Shown: positions 11,661 to 24,764, counted from the stretch's first letter. The stretch: 64,000 nt of DNA from Apus apus (GCF_020740795.1 NC_067285.1:13942001-14006000); one strand, 5' to 3'. The notes: a model not told the origin generated them from the letters alone. Translations and numbers: made by a program.

Positions 11661-13624
11661 CTAAGAGGACAAGTTTGGTGAAGAAATGGACATTTATCTC
11701 CTTTTATCTTACCCAAATTTTGATCCTGCTTCATCTTCTTTCCAAACTGTCTCATGGGGGTTCCCACCTCCTGTTAATCCTATGCCACTGCTTTTCCTTC
11801 TGTAAGGATGGGCAACTGGACAGGGTACCACTGGGTTTTTCCAGCTGATGCCATCCTAAAAAAATGTGCCCTCCTTCATCCTCTTGGCAGGTTGACAGAC
11901 ATGTAGGTAAGGATGGATCTGTGACTATGCAGAGAGAGATACTCTGTGGGGATGGACAGGTAAATGGGTAACACTTGGCTGCTCATGGATGGATGACTGG
12001 GAAGAGAGAGGAATGGGACTGGGCAGGAACACGTCTAAAAATGGAGGACAGATGTATCAGGCTACCTGAGACATGGGAAAATAAGGATCAGATTCTAACC
12101 AACATACGGGTAGATGCTGAGTTCCTGAATAGTTTTCTAGGGTCTCACACTTAAATGAATAGTTTGGAAGTGATCAGCTGTAAATGTTAGACAAACAAGA
12201 GCTTTAATATACAGTGTGGCCAGTCAGCCACTTTCCTTCCTCTTGGCAGCCCATCACCTGGTCTCCTTGGCCTGGTTGCACCTCCAGGTTTGACTTTGTG
12301 CTGCACAAACTTTGGGCTCAGTGCAGACAAATGGATAACACTGGCCTCAAGCATCAGTGGTACTTCTGTCACTTTGCCTGGATTATCAACAAGTCCTGAT
12401 GCTTGTCCATGTCCCATAGAGTCATGTACGGTGACGTGGTAACAATTTGTAGCTTGTCCAGCTGTGTCCTTTAAAAACCCTCACCAAACCTACAGCACTC
12501 TATTCCCAAAGAGACCCATCCAGAGAATCAAGACTTTCATGTTCATGAGCAAAGCCTTGCACTAACCCATGGGTGTGAATAAATGGGTGAGCAGTGGAGC
12601 AAAATGCCCCTGTTTTACTCATTTTGCAGCTGCTGGAGGACCAGGTGTGATTTAGTGATTGTTAATTTTTTGGGGTTTTTTTGGGGGAGGAGGGAGACAA
12701 AATAGCAGAGAAGTAATACAAAAGTCAGAAGTAGATTTTCAGGTGTAATTCTGCACTTGAGATCACAAGAGGCACAGATGAGTTTCTCACAGCTGCCCTC
12801 TTCTGCTTGGATATATTTGCACAGGTTGAAGGAGGCGAGTGCAGTACAGCATAAACCTTTTGGCTGACAAGCAGCATGTTCTCTCATTGCTGGTGGCTTT
12901 ATCTCACATATTGGCTCCTGGGTCTTTTATAGAGTAAAGACTGATTCTGTGATTGTTCTTCAAATCTGAGGGCCCTGGGCCCTGCAGAAAAACTCCCTTT
13001 CCCTGTTCCTCTTGCAAAAAAAAAGTATTTTGGCAGTGCTGAAGCAGTAGCTGGGTCTGGAAAACCTAGCAGAGATTTTCTGTGAAACATAGCATGTAGC
13101 ACCAACCACCATGGGACGTGCTTGGTCCAGCAGCTGTGGTCTGTCAGCCCCCCCAGCGCTTTGGTGACAGCTGAGCCCCAAAGTATGGATTCCAGGCTTG
13201 AAATGCCTGGTGTGTGTAGGAGCAAGATGGGAGCTGGCGTCACCTTGGGGATCCCAGCCAACATGAATCACTCTCCATTAGCAGAAATGAGCCTCTGGTA
13301 TCAAAAGAAAAATGCTGACAGAGAAAAACATTTGCTCTTCTCCCCATGGTGGGCTCCAAAGAGCCTGCAGACTTGCCTCATTTGGAATTTCCTCTCAAAC
13401 GGGGTCTTTCTCCTCTTTTTGTCTTTGTGTTCAGGCTGTACACAGGCCTTTCTCACTCTTTCTTCTTCATTCTTTGCTACCTGCTCCAGCAAATAATTTT
13501 ACTGTCTCTCCAACAGCCTGTCCCTGGGATCTCAGAGGCTGTTGGGGGTCTCTTTCTCTTTTGTCTCATAGCAGCAGCCCAAAGAGAGTGTACTCTGTGG
13601 AACTGTGCCCAGGTGACTGTTGGA
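11661..13624. other. No feature recognised
   Basis: There is no supported gene. Minus-strand open frames around 12.9-13.3 kb show no domain I recognise. Confidence 0.45.
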
Positions 13625-13725
13625 GAGGATCATTTAACAAAGCAGAGAAGTGAATGGTTCAAAATCACAGGGCTATTGAGAAGCAGCTGATGGAGCTGGA
13701 CTGAGGACCCAAGTTCTTGCTCTCT
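13625..13725 (+). repeat. MIR-like SINE relic
   Basis: The order of the segments AAAGCAGAGAAGTGAATGG, TTCAAAATCACAGGGC, GATGGAGCTGGACTGAGGAC and CCAAGTTCTTGC follows the MIR core and 3' half in sense orientation. MIRs are ancient amniote SINEs that persist at low density in birds. The boundaries are approximate. Confidence 0.55.
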
Positions 13726-13858
13726 CCCCTTGCTCAACAGATCCCAAAACGTTTGAGAGCCAAGTTTGGTGATATTGTTTGGTTTAACAGAGCTGGGCAG
13801 ACCAGAGGAGCCTCAGTAGCAGAGCCAAAGGTATAACCACCCCAGCCACACAGATGCT

Positions 13859-14292
13859 TTAGCTGTTGGATGGCAGTGGTTGAACTGGGTTCCTCATGTT
13901 GTGAGTGGACTGGTGCTCAGTCCAGCCGGCTGGGTGCATGGGTCCACTGCTCCTGGTCCCCAGTTGCTCTTCATTTTGTGCTCCTCCATCTGGGGGAGGG
14001 ACACCTTGACCACCCCTATTCCAGCCCAAATTCCCCCAGCCCAGATCATGGCTGAAAACTTGCACTGGGGGGCAAAGTCTCTGCATAGTTTAGCAGCAGC
14101 TGTTTTGCCTGATTTATTGGCTGTTGCAAAGGCCTGTGCAAATGTAGCAAAGTGGTCTATTATCACAAGATATATCCACTGCCCCCTGCCTTGAGGATGA
14201 CTGATGCCCTGATCCAGCAGCTTATTTAACACCTGTTCAGTTTGCAGCATGGGGACCCTTTGAAGTCCTCTGGGAGCAGTGGCAGAGCTCAT
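13859..14292 (-). pseudogene. Ty3/gypsy-type integrase core fossil
   Basis: A 132-codon minus-strand frame starting at 14292 contains an integrase-like catalytic core. D27 and the aspartate of LVIIDHF (residue 46) lie 19 residues apart, matching the family's conserved D...V-D-H-F spacing. The string FAQAFATANKSGKTAA follows, close to the Ty3/gypsy 'AQA.PT.NKS.KTAA' pattern. After about residue 80 the homology jumps to the neighbouring frame, where a Ser-His-Asp-x-Gly string corresponds to the second catalytic aspartate region. A frameshift therefore breaks the gene. The third catalytic glutamate cannot be found, and neither can the N-terminal zinc finger or the C-terminal chromatin-binding part. 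In life this enzyme joins reverse-transcribed element DNA to the host genome. This copy is inactive. A retroviral origin is less likely because VDHF-type strings are typical of Ty3/gypsy. Confidence 0.75.
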
Positions 14293-15949
14293 GTGTTCGT
14301 CGTTTGTGTGTGTATTTCAATATTTGCATGAATTGGGGTCCCAACGAGGCTAAGCTTTGAAAACAGCAAGAGGCAGGACAGGAAACTGATCTCTGTGAGG
14401 ACTTCTACCCACTTGCAGGGTGCAGAGAACTGGGCCCGATTAGGATACACTTGTACAGAGGCTCATCTCTCCATGCCATTGCAGGGTAGGTTGCTGTCAT
14501 GGCTGTGCTCGCAGACAGCAAAATCACAGAGAAATGGGCCATGAAAACCTGCAGAAGCAGGGCTAGCACAGTGCAGGGAAGGGCTGGCAACTGTGTAAAA
14601 CCCAAACCGCCTTAAACAGAGTCCAGTCAACAGCTTTTGATCCTAGTGAGTGAAAATTAAGCAAAACCAAGCATGCCATTTATTACTACCATTTTCCTTC
14701 TGGGTGGGGGGTTTTCTAGATGTAAGGTTGGTATGAGAAGAGGATTTTGGTACTCAAATAGAGCAGGGCGCAGGAACAAGGCATGCTTTTATACTTAAAA
14801 AAATATGCAGAGTTTTCTGGCCTGACTGTACATGGCATTGCTGGCAGTTTGCAATCTAATTCTAAGGAAGTTTTTAAACGGATATTAGGAAACAACTTAA
14901 TCCTTTCCTCAAACCCTCTGATACTGCTTTAGAACCCCAAAATGTTTCACCATGGTTAACTCTCCAGAGAAGACAGGGAAGGAACAGAAAAAAATTGTTT
15001 TGTCAGTCCTGCACCCTTAATTTCAAAGTAGCATTTTCCCTTTAAAAAGTTTACCAGAATTTGAAGAAGGGGAGAAAAGGTTGCAGGAAGGGCAAGTTGT
15101 TAAAAAAAAACAACAGTTGGAGTCACCATGAATCCTGGAGTCAGCAATAAAGAAAGAGTATTCTCCACAGGGAAATGAGAATGACGTGACCCTGCCACCC
15201 AGCTGCAAAGTGGACTACCATTTTCTAGCAGTCATGTCTGGTGTTGTGACAGCTCTTAATTAAGCTCCCTGTTAATGATCTGGGAAGAGGCTGCTTCATT
15301 CCTGAAGCCTGTAGGTGGTAGTAAAGGCAGGAAGGGACAGTGAAATGACACCAAAATATTTAGCACTCGGTTTTGTTCCCAGTGGGAGCTGGACAGAGCC
15401 CATGGGAATGCTGCCCTGGGGTTTGAAATAGCAGATGAAGGTCAGCTTGGGAAAACACAGCTGATCTGCAAAGAGGAAAGTAACAGATGGGCCCCATCAG
15501 CTTCATTCCAGCTCCCAACCCAAAATACCCAGCGGCGGAGCGGCTTGTCATGGGGGAAAGAATCCTGATCCATTTTAACCTGCTTCACTTTTCATGTGAG
15601 TGGCCACCTCTTCCCTTGTGACCTTAAAGGAAAACAGGGTGTTTTTTATCAAAGGGAGTAAATAGGAAGAAGTGTTATCAAGTTTTCTTCTTGGTCAATG
15701 TTGGTTCAGCTATTGTTGGAGTCGGGGAACATTTGGGCACAGCCATGAGTAGAGGAGGTTGCCATGGGAAAGATGTCAATATGACATGGGACTGAACATG
15801 GGCATGCAAAGAGAAGGATCCACCTGGAAACATCCTGAGCAGCTCTTGCCTATGGCCCAAGTAGAGATACAAGGGTCATTTCCAGGCCTGTGACCTGAAA
15901 GCCACTGGCATGATTGGAAGACGTTCAGAAGAAGCTAAGAAAACAAGCA
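14293..15949. other. No feature recognised
   Basis: The minus-strand sequence just beyond the integrase relic, where its zinc-finger region would lie, shows no recognisable His/Cys pattern. An AT-rich patch with TTAATTAAG near 15255 stands out slightly, and nothing else does. Confidence 0.4.
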
Positions 15950-16200
15950 GAGGTGTAAAGGGAAAGATTTACAAGGAAAGATTAAAGGAGCTAGCTGCAA
16001 GAGCTTAACCTAATGATGGCTCACTGAGAACACGATGATAGCTTGCAAATATCTGAGAGGCATTAGCACTAGGAGCCAGTCCTGGGGGAATTAAAGGGTA
16101 CAATTTAGAGGGACAGGCAGCAGGGAAGGGAGGCAAAAGAGAGAAGAAGCTTCAAGAAAGTTCAAGCTTCAAGAACCTCCTGGTTCTCTGGAAATGGAAT
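15950..16200 (+). mobile_element. Ancient CR1/L3-type LINE 3' fragment, sense
   Basis: The string GGAAAGATTAAAGGAGCT, followed by a GATGATAGCTTGCAAATATC block and by AGTCCTGGGGGAATTAAA, resembles the 3' region of old amniote CR1/L3 elements read in the sense direction. It is strongly diverged. Near the end the words TTCAAGAA and AAGCTTCAAGAA recur locally. Confidence 0.45.
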
Positions 16201-18539
16201 GAGCTCATCTAGGCAGTGGTGGGACACAGCCTGGGACCCACAAACACCTTGAACAGGGTGCTGGGTTGTGTGCTGGGGAGCACACCTGGTGTGAGGGACA
16301 AGAGTGGGGTGAGATCACAGGCTTTTTGCATTGCTGGCCCCTTATTACCACTGGTGTGATGGGCTGTCCTGCTGTTGGGGACCAATAAAACACCGGGCAC
16401 AAGAGGCAAGCATTTGTGGAAATATTTGGGGTCTGCACCAGCTGGGCATGGCTGGAAGCTGGATAAATCTGCACGTTAGCCACATTCTCATGTCAGTTGG
16501 GGTGCACAGCTCAGGCCTTCGATGTCTAACCCTGCCCATTTTAATGGTGTCTTCCATGTTTTCTGCATCTCTCCCAGAGCTCCCCAGTGCCAGCTCTGCC
16601 ATCACTGCTCAGACTCAAGTACCCTTTACTCTTGCTGTACCCCTGGGCTCTCTCTGCACCCCATCCATGCCATGGCAAGGCTGATCTTTCCCACCTCTGC
16701 TATTCCAGCCCTCTGCCTTTCCAAGACAGGGATGCCCAACCATCCTGAATAGAACATACAGGGATCTTTCAGTTTTTTGTGATACTGAATATCCACTGGC
16801 AGCAGGCTCTGGGGAGAGTGAGGACCCTCTAGTTGCTTCTCTGCATGTCCCCATGCATCGTAGCAGTGCCAGATACAAGGTCACCTCCAGAGATGAGGTG
16901 CCACGTGGCACAGAGATATGCCAGCCCTGTCAGCTGATGCAAACACTGCTCCTGCTCCCAGGGAGCAGTGCCAGGCAAAGAGGTAGCTGACTGCAGAGAA
17001 GTAAGGGGATGAGAGAGCAGTGGAAGGCTGATTGCAGGATCTGACTTTACATGCAGACCTCCCAGAAGCTCTGCCAGGGTTGCTCACTATATGGTTTCCC
17101 AAGGAGGGAGGCCAGCTCTCCCTTGTGCATCCATCCTTGGCAGGTATGAAGCCCCACAGACAGGAGTCCCTCAATCACATGTTGCTCCCATCAACCTATG
17201 GTCAAGCTGGCAGGTTCCCCATGCTAAAGGCTCTTCAGCATCTCTCCAAACAGCTAGACCCTTCCAGCCCTGCTGGGATGGTAACTCCTCAGGGGTGGGG
17301 ATGGGTGGGCCCAGGGAGCAGGGCTGCAAGTGACATGTTGCAGAGGTGGCAGTGGAAGCATGATGAATTGCCTGCTGTCTTCACTGCTGGACAATCAAAG
17401 AATTCCTCCAACTGGTTGGATTTATCCAAAAGTGATGTGCATCTGGGTTGGGGGTGGGGAGAGGGGGCTGGCAAGGGACTCTCCTTGTGGCAACAGCTGG
17501 GAACAGGCCTAAACATGATTAATTAACATTGTAAAAACAAAAACAAAAACAAAAACGAATTCCAACAAAAAAAACCTAAAATGAAAGAACAAGACAAGAA
17601 AGAGAGTAAGACAGAGAGGAAACAAAAACTCAAGTCGCAGATACAATTAAGATTTATGGGCCCAGAAGGATGAGGAGGCTGGGGATGGAGGAGAAGAAGG
17701 AGGGAAGGAGAAAGAGTGCCAAGGACGTGGATTACAATTTAATGTTTCTTTGTGCTCAAAAATTGCAAGATAGGGGCCGAGTGTCAGTTCCTAAGGTGGG
17801 GGCTGCTGGAGGTTGGCTGGGCAAGAGTGGGGAGGTGGGGGGGAGCACAGGCTTCTGTACTTCTTTGGGAGGAGAATGTGTCATAAGCAAGATGCCACCA
17901 GAGGAATGTGCAGGCATGATTTACAACTTGCAGGACAGCCTGCCCAACCACTCTGTGCCAGCGCTTATTTGACTAGAAAGACTTTAACACTCTTTAACAC
18001 TTTAACAAGCAGTGTGGGGAAAGGGGGGTGGTTGGCTCCATCCCCCCACTTCTTCCCACCCTGCAAATGGCTCCTGGGAAGGAAGGGCTCAGAAAGGCAA
18101 CTGGGCAAAATCAAAATTGGTTTTGTGCAGAATCAAAGCAACATGGCAAGGTGCCCACTGCCCAGAGACTTTCGGTAGAGGAAGCCAAGGTTGAAAGCGA
18201 GAGGGAACAGGAGCTGGGACAGGTGACCCACTTTGGATGAAATAGGAACCAGCTGGGACCTCCTCCCAAAACCGCTGACCAGCCCAGCTTTGCTCTACCC
18301 CCATCAACTCACCCGTAATTTATGGAACAGAGGGTACATGATCCCAAACAGCCCTTTCACATCTCTGTCTAAGAGCTGTCTTGTACCAGCCAGAGCTGTG
18401 ACATGGCATTGACATTTTCCTTCTGCCTCTCTGAGTTCGTGTGTAACTGCCAATGGCTTCACTTCTCCTCTTTTTTTTTTTTCCTACGGATGAGTGGCTA
18501 GAAGCAACCCATCCTCCCTCGCTCTCAAAACCAGCTTTC
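16201..18539. other. No gene recognised
   Basis: This is mixed GC-moderate sequence with overlapping short open frames on both strands and no recognised domain. The only named feature inside is the small A-rich array at 17533-17556. Confidence 0.45.
17533..17556 (+). repeat. (AAAAAC)4 simple repeat in an A-rich tract
   Basis: Four perfect AAAAAC units are followed by about 80 bases of purine/A-rich sequence. It could be the decayed tail of a retroposed insertion, but no body is recognisable on the 5' side. Confidence 0.85.
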
Positions 18540-18870
18540 CAGATTTTATTAAGTGCGCTGGGCTTTCAAAAAATCAGAACAAGCCCCTGGTTGTAATTTT
18601 TTTGTTATTTTGCCTTGCTGAGACCAAATTGGACACCAGTGCAGCATTATAAATAAATAACAAGGTGTTTTCTACTGAAGTGAAAAGTGTCTGCAAAGGG
18701 CTCAGTTTGCTTCAAGAAACATTTTGTCTAAAATGTCACCCAGCTCCATCAGCATTTGCTGCAGACATGCAGAGCTCATGAGCTGGGTTATCCTTTGCCC
18801 ATCTCTGCTAAGTCACCAGCGTATTAGCATCGGCAGCTCCGTTGTCCCTCAGCTCATGAGGAAAGTAAGG
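18540..18870. promoter_or_regulatory. Candidate conserved non-coding element
   Basis: This non-repetitive block carries a GATTTTATTAAGTGCGC segment, a TTATAAATAAATAACAAGG segment and a short CpG-containing end (GCGTATTAGCATCGGCAGC near 18820). It has no ORF of note. The texture differs from the flanks, but function is only inferred. Confidence 0.25.
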
Positions 18871-19584
18871 CTATGACTCCACTGTCTCCACCCAAGTGAC
18901 ACCTTGTCACTTGCTCCAGAACCACTCCTGGCATGAAAAGCACTCCCCTTCCAAGATCTTTGCATGCCCTCTGGACAGCTTGGCTCCAGCAGTGGTCAGC
19001 AGATGAGAGATGTTGAGAGTCAAGGGTTGAAATCTAGCAAAGTGGGAAATTGCTGCTGCCTTGTGCCCATGATCTGTGTCCCTGGGTAACTCCAGCCACG
19101 CTGCAGAACAGCAAAGGAAAATTAGCTTAACACCCTAGAGCACAATAGACTTTTTTGACTGTGCAAATCACACTGTGTTTGAGGGAGAAAGGGACTAGTG
19201 ACCCTCTCTGTCTCCCCAAGTCCTTATATGCTCATCCCTGTTTCAGGGTGCAGAAGAGCAGCACAAAGCTCTTGGGGGCTGATCAGCCTACACAGTGTCA
19301 CAGATGGGACAGGGGAAATTACAGATTTAGAAGTATCCTGTACTTGGCCCTGAAGGGAAAATGTTCTTGTGGGAAGGATGTTAATCCTGGCTACTTGGCT
19401 ACAGTGTTTTATGGCATGAAGAAAGGGAATGGCGAGTAAGGCACCAACAAGATGACATCAAATTGTTGTCAGAAAGTGGGAAACCTGTAGAACGAGGAAA
19501 AAATTGGGGTGTTTGGTTTCACTGCAGCAGATGGTAAAGTAAATTAATATGAGGAATTTGGGAATTTACAGCAGAACCATGACT

Positions 19585-19665
19585 GGACCCACCATCCATC
19601 TGGGCTGCCCTTCATCCATCCCTCCATCCCTGGATCTTCTGTGAACCACCCATTCATCCATTTAT
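19585..19665 (+). repeat. Degenerate ATCC tetranucleotide repeat
   Basis: Repeated CATC/ATCC units (for example TTCATCCATCCCTCCATCCC) are interrupted by unrelated bases. This is an old decayed microsatellite. Confidence 0.7.
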
Positions 19666-21424
19666 CTTCCTCTTCCTGCCTGCAGTAATTGTTGGCACAT
19701 GGCGCTGCTTGGAGGAAACCAGCTGCAGAGCACAATGTCAATTTGTATCGGTACTAATTCCCCAGGAATGACGCCTTGTGGTCTTACAGGCTTTCTAGTT
19801 GCCCTTTCCACATTAACCATTTGCAAGTAGCAGAACAAATGCCTCAGCACTTCCATGGCACAGGGCCTGGTCAGAGAGAAGCATAGCACCCAAGGTGGTC
19901 TCCTTTAAATCAGGGCATGGAAGCAAGGAGTGTGGTGGTGAGGCCAGCAAGACCTAGAGCAAACAGAGCAGAGAGGGAAGCAGAGAGACAGAGACTTGAG
20001 GCAGGCTGGTGGGAGATACCTGCTGTGGGGAGATGAGAACAGGAAAGAAAAAAAGGGGTGTTTGCAGGGAAGTGGGCAAGAAGGAGAGAAGCAAAGAGTT
20101 TGTAGCTGCAGTGCTGGGAGCAGATGTGCTCATGCTGTGCCTGGATGTCTTGAAGGGATTCCCCGGGGAAAGAAGTAGCTGGGAGAGGTTATAAGAGAAC
20201 AGCAAGGCCCGGACTCTGCATCCTTTGGAGGTGAGCTTTCCAGCCTGGCAGACTGCTCTGTCCCACCCTGCCTCTCAGCCCTATCAGCATTTTTCCAGCT
20301 ATCTCCCCTCTCCAGAGAAAATCCTGGGGTGTGTCCATAGTAATCCCCCATCGCACCTCTGGAGCTGCTGTGGGTGACAGTGGCTGGCACGCTGAAAGGG
20401 AGCCACACGTTGCTCCCATCACAAATGAGGTGGACCTGGGCATCCTGGACCAGGTATTTAACTTGTCCCTGCTGCACTGAGAGGTTGCCCCGATGCCATG
20501 TCCTGTCTGGGAGGGTGATGGAAAATCTGGGTAGGGTCTGGTGGCAAGGAGGCACCAGTCCTGTGCTGCACGAGGTTCCTATTGCATTATGCAAGTGTAT
20601 TTCTGCATCTTGGACCAGCCTTGCAAGAAAACTCAAGAGTTGTTATTTGTTTGAGGCAGAAGTGTAACATCTCCTCCCCTTTGCTGGGATCTACTCTCAG
20701 ATGCCTCTTGATGATCCCAAATCTGATCCAAAATGCTTCACACTGCTGCGTTTGGGAAAGAAAGTGAGGTGCCCTGCTTTGAGGTCATTATTTGCTCTGT
20801 TTGGAAAAGTCACTAACAGCTTTTTTCTAATGTTTTGGATAAAGGCACCTTTCCCTTTGCCTCCCTCTTTCCCTGCAGCACAAGGCACATTGGAGCCAGT
20901 TTGGCTTCTCTTGGGCACTAAGCTACATAAGCCAGGGGAGCCCTCTGGACCCCAAACTCCACAGGATCCAGGGAACACATACTGAGAGGAGCTAGAGGAT
21001 GGTCTGCATGCTGCAGCCTGCAAGGTTTCCATCATCTTTAGAAACACAGGCTGGTATGTTTTTTTTTTTTTATCTGGTCTTAGTATCATCACGTGGCAGG
21101 GCGGTAAAGAGTCAAGGTCCTTGTGTCACCCCCATACATTCTGCTATTCAGTTCCCTTAGAACCCCCTTGAATTCTATGTTACAAGGCTGAGAGAAGACA
21201 TGGCAGCTCCCTCTGCTTTTTTGTGCATAGTTTTCTCCTCTCCTTTCACATACACCCCTTCCCTGTCCTCTCTTGCTCTCCTACAAGGGAAAGTTTTTCC
21301 AGTCTTCCCATCAGAGGCTCAGCCAGACACATCCAGGCAGGTAAAGCTGCAGTTTCAGGATCCTTGTAGGGAAAAGAAATGGCTTAATGCTTAAATACCC
21401 TCCCTGCCATGTTGACACCTTCCT
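19666..21424. other. No feature recognised
   Basis: A 168-codon minus-strand open frame (20130-20636) contains a short internal repetition of the type LVQDA-x-x-HL, but no known domain. I regard it as chance. Confidence 0.4.
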
Positions 21425-21610
21425 CCCCCCGACCTGGCGCGTGTTGAGCGAGCAGCAGGGTACCCCAGGGAGCTCTGCTCCAGCTGCAAGCTCATCAGCC
21501 ATACGGGGAGTGCGCAGCGGTGCTTCGCCACTAACGCTCGCCGTGTTTAATCACACATCTGTGGGTTCAAACAGATTTAGCCAGTGCGGGAAGGGACGCG
21601 TCAGGTAGCA
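21425..21610. promoter_or_regulatory. Isolated CpG-retaining block, candidate regulatory element
   Basis: About 14 CpG dinucleotides fall within about 185 bases (for example CTGGCGCGTGTTGAGCGAGC, CACTAACGCTCGCCGTG and GGGACGCGTCAGG), in surroundings almost without CpG. It is too small for a normal gene promoter island, and no exon is visible. Retained CpGs suggest either local hypomethylation (an enhancer or orphan island) or sequence constraint. Confidence 0.35.
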
Positions 21611-24600
21611 GCAGGTGACAGAAGTTGCTGATTCTGGTTAAACTGTGAAAAAAGGATAAGGCAGGGAGTGGAGAGAGACAGTGCATTGGGAAAAGGGGAG
21701 CTGCGAGCATCCTGGCCGGGGTATCTGTGGTAACAAAACATCTGTGTGTCTGTATGTGTATCTGCAAACACTCGTGTGCATATGGGAATGCCCAGAACTC
21801 TACAACCACTTGGTCAGTGTAAGGTGCACAGCCTGTGCCTGCCATGCTCACACTACCCAGTTCACACATGGGTCAGCTGTGCCTAGGAGCATGGGTGATG
21901 TCTCTACACAGAGCAAACCCTGAGTAGGTTTGGGCTGAGATATTTGTATAGCACTTGGTGCACACTATGATGATCCAATGTGTTGGGACAACAGAATGTT
22001 CCTGTGTGTGGCAGAGCCCTATGCAAGTGTTTGGCAGGAGGAGACCTTGAGTTTTGTGTAGGTGTTTTATGAAGTCTGTGTCTGTGAGGTATTGTTTTCT
22101 TTATTTGTTTGCATGCACCAGCAACAGAGATGAGCAGGGATGTCGTGTCTTAAGCACCGGGGGAAGTCAGGGTGGGGAAATGAGGATTTTGGAGCTGGGG
22201 GTCCTTCCTCTTGCATGCACATGTGCATGCTTGTTCACCCTGCGACAAGCCCATGTGTGCAGGGAGTTTGTGTGTCCCACATCCAGACATGCACTTGTCC
22301 AAATGCCTGCACACAGGGAAGGAGGTGGGCAGGCTGTCATCTTGAGCTGTTGGTCCTGGCAGAACCTGTGTGGCACAAAGGCAGCTCAGCGCAGACTCTG
22401 TCCCCTTGTGCCCCTGGCCTGGCCTCCCCTGTGGCTTGGGAGAGGAGAGGGGCAGTCTGGAGCCTGCCACAGGCAAAGCTGGCTGCCATGGCCAGCAGAA
22501 CTGCCATGCCTGGGGATGGGGAGCCAGGACTTGAGAGACTGATTCTGGAGCTCACGAGTAGCTATTTAGGCAGTTCTCATTAGCTGTCAGCATGGGCAGT
22601 CACAAGGTGCCCTGGGCTGCATTTTCCCCCCACAGATGCTCCCCAGCTGGCTGTGCCTACTGCTTGACCTTCACTCAGCCTTTACAGTCCTTGTTCCCAG
22701 CTCCACAGTGCCCCACTGCCACCTCTTCTCCTGCCTTAAAGCCCAGCCAGCAGCCTTCATGTTCTCCCACTTCTGAGTGTATCCAGGCAGCCCCTTGCTG
22801 CCTCCTGCCCATACCAGCTCATTGTCCTTCTGTCCCAGCCTACCCGTGTCTGATACACAGGGCATCCTGGCTGGCAGCTTTGCTGTGCTGGCTGGTGGAG
22901 GGGACAGGTGGGGTCGGAGGCAGTCTCTGCTCTGCAGCATGGCACAGTTTGGAGCCACATTTGACTCCCTCAGCAGGAGGGAGGCGAGCAAGGTAACGGC
23001 TGCTCTTTCGGGAACATGAGCATCCATCTGGTGTGCTGAGGGCACAGGGGGTTTGGCACCCAGGAGCTGGCTCTGCCACCACATGTCCTTGGAAGGGCCA
23101 GAGCTAAGCTCTGCCTGGAAAGGGAAACTTGTCCTTCCCTCTGACCTTGGGGCTGAATAGTCCCCGTGGAGCACACTGCATCCCACAGTCCCTCTGCTCT
23201 GCTGCAGCTCTCCACACAGGCCTGGACTGCCTGGCCTCTGCCTGTCTCTTCTCAGGCTATGCCTTGCCCCTGGCTGTGAGGGCAAATCTGGGCCCTGCAC
23301 CTTGTGTCATTAACTTGCACCAGAGCAAAATGCAGGTGTGGCATCATCACCTCAGAAGTGCATTTCTTGCATCTGAGTTGTGTTAGCGAATGACCCAACA
23401 TCACACCAAAGCGTAAAGTGTCTGGAGATGCACAAGAAATTCCTACCATGATGCTGCAGGGGCTCATGAGGGGTTGGAAGGGAAATGCAACAGCAAGATG
23501 GGAGGTCCGTGATGAGATGACGATGGGACAAGGCTGTCTAGTCTGAGTGGAGCATGTTTAGTGGTATAAACCCTCTTGAAAATCAGCAAAGAAAGGAGAG
23601 GATTTAGGCTATTCCTCATTCTTTCCTATTTGTCCAATGACCCACCTCACTTTCCACCTGCAACACTAGCTATTTTTATTTCACTCTTCTGTGGTTTGAT
23701 AAACACACCTGTTTCCCTCAAATTTGGATTTTTGTTATTCTTTCAAACAGACCCCAGAAACAGGAGGTAAATGCACCCCTTGAACACCAACACACCTCTG
23801 CAGAGGCAGGAACTTGCTGGAAGGTGTGTCCTTGGGAGGAGGTGGCAGGGATGCTTGGATGCCAGTGTAACCTCAGTGTTAGTGCTGACAGATGTACAGT
23901 TAATGGTCTGTCTTTTAAACGTGTCTCACTTTGGGATCTAAAAACCCGAAGTGGTGACTGAAAGTCCCATTATGCTGCAGCATGAGAGCACTTGCTTGAG
24001 CCCTCCTTGGAAGGGCAGGGACTTTCCACCCCTGGATCACATCTATGTGAGTTCCTGGGGGAGCCAGTGGCCATGGCAAGTCCTCATCCAGCAGGAGGGT
24101 GTTTCCCAAACACTGCTATATGACAGATAACAGCTCTTGGAACTTAGCATGCTTTTGGGCTTACAGGGTCTCCAGGTTGCCTGGGGTAGGATGGTGAACA
24201 GGGCTTGCAGCAGCCAGATGTAAGTGTCAGGACTGGCAGAGGAGGAGTGTGCTTGGAGGTTTAAGATGTATTTGAGCATCATCCTTTTCTGTGGGTGGAT
24301 TTAAGCCATAAGGATTTACCTGTGTCCCCACCACCTGCTGCTGCAAAGAAACCCAGCACCATCCCAGGTGCAGTGGCAGAGGCTGGAGTTTGGAGCAGGA
24401 ACGTCCAAGCAGCAAGGATGCTCTTTCCTCCAAGAAGCCTTTGGGGTTCAAGGGAGAAAGTTGGATGATGGTCAGGACATGCAGAGTCCACAGGTTGTCA
24501 CACTGACATCCCATCTCACAGAAAATACCAGCAGGCATCATTAACTCACATCCCTAAAACCATGTGAAGCCCAACGCAGCCTGCAAGCTGCAGTGCAAGG

Positions 24601-24764
24601 TTCACATTGCTTCTTTCTCTTGCTGCTCCATACCTCCCATCACACTGTACCCAAAAAACTGGAACTGCAGCTAAGCCTCCCCAAGCATCACCAACAACTG
24701 GGGCTGTAAGATCAACTCACACGCAAACACACCCAGGTGCTCACACCCATGGTTCCCCACCCTG
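21611..24764. other. No gene recognised
   Basis: This stretch contains the longest open frame of the left part (22671-23300, minus, 209 codons). It has low complexity of meaning, no domain, and is overlapped by open frames on the other strand. No repeats were recognised. Confidence 0.45.

Noticed and set aside
20130..20636. 168-codon minus-strand frame with an internal LVQDA-x-x-HL repetition
   Set aside because: The short repetition is too weak to define a repeat protein, and no family resemblance was found.
22671..23300. 209-codon minus-strand open frame, the longest in the left interval
   Set aside because: It has no recognisable domain, is overlapped by open frames on the other strand, and shows no CpG promoter or splice structure. 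Its length is compatible with chance in moderately GC-rich DNA.
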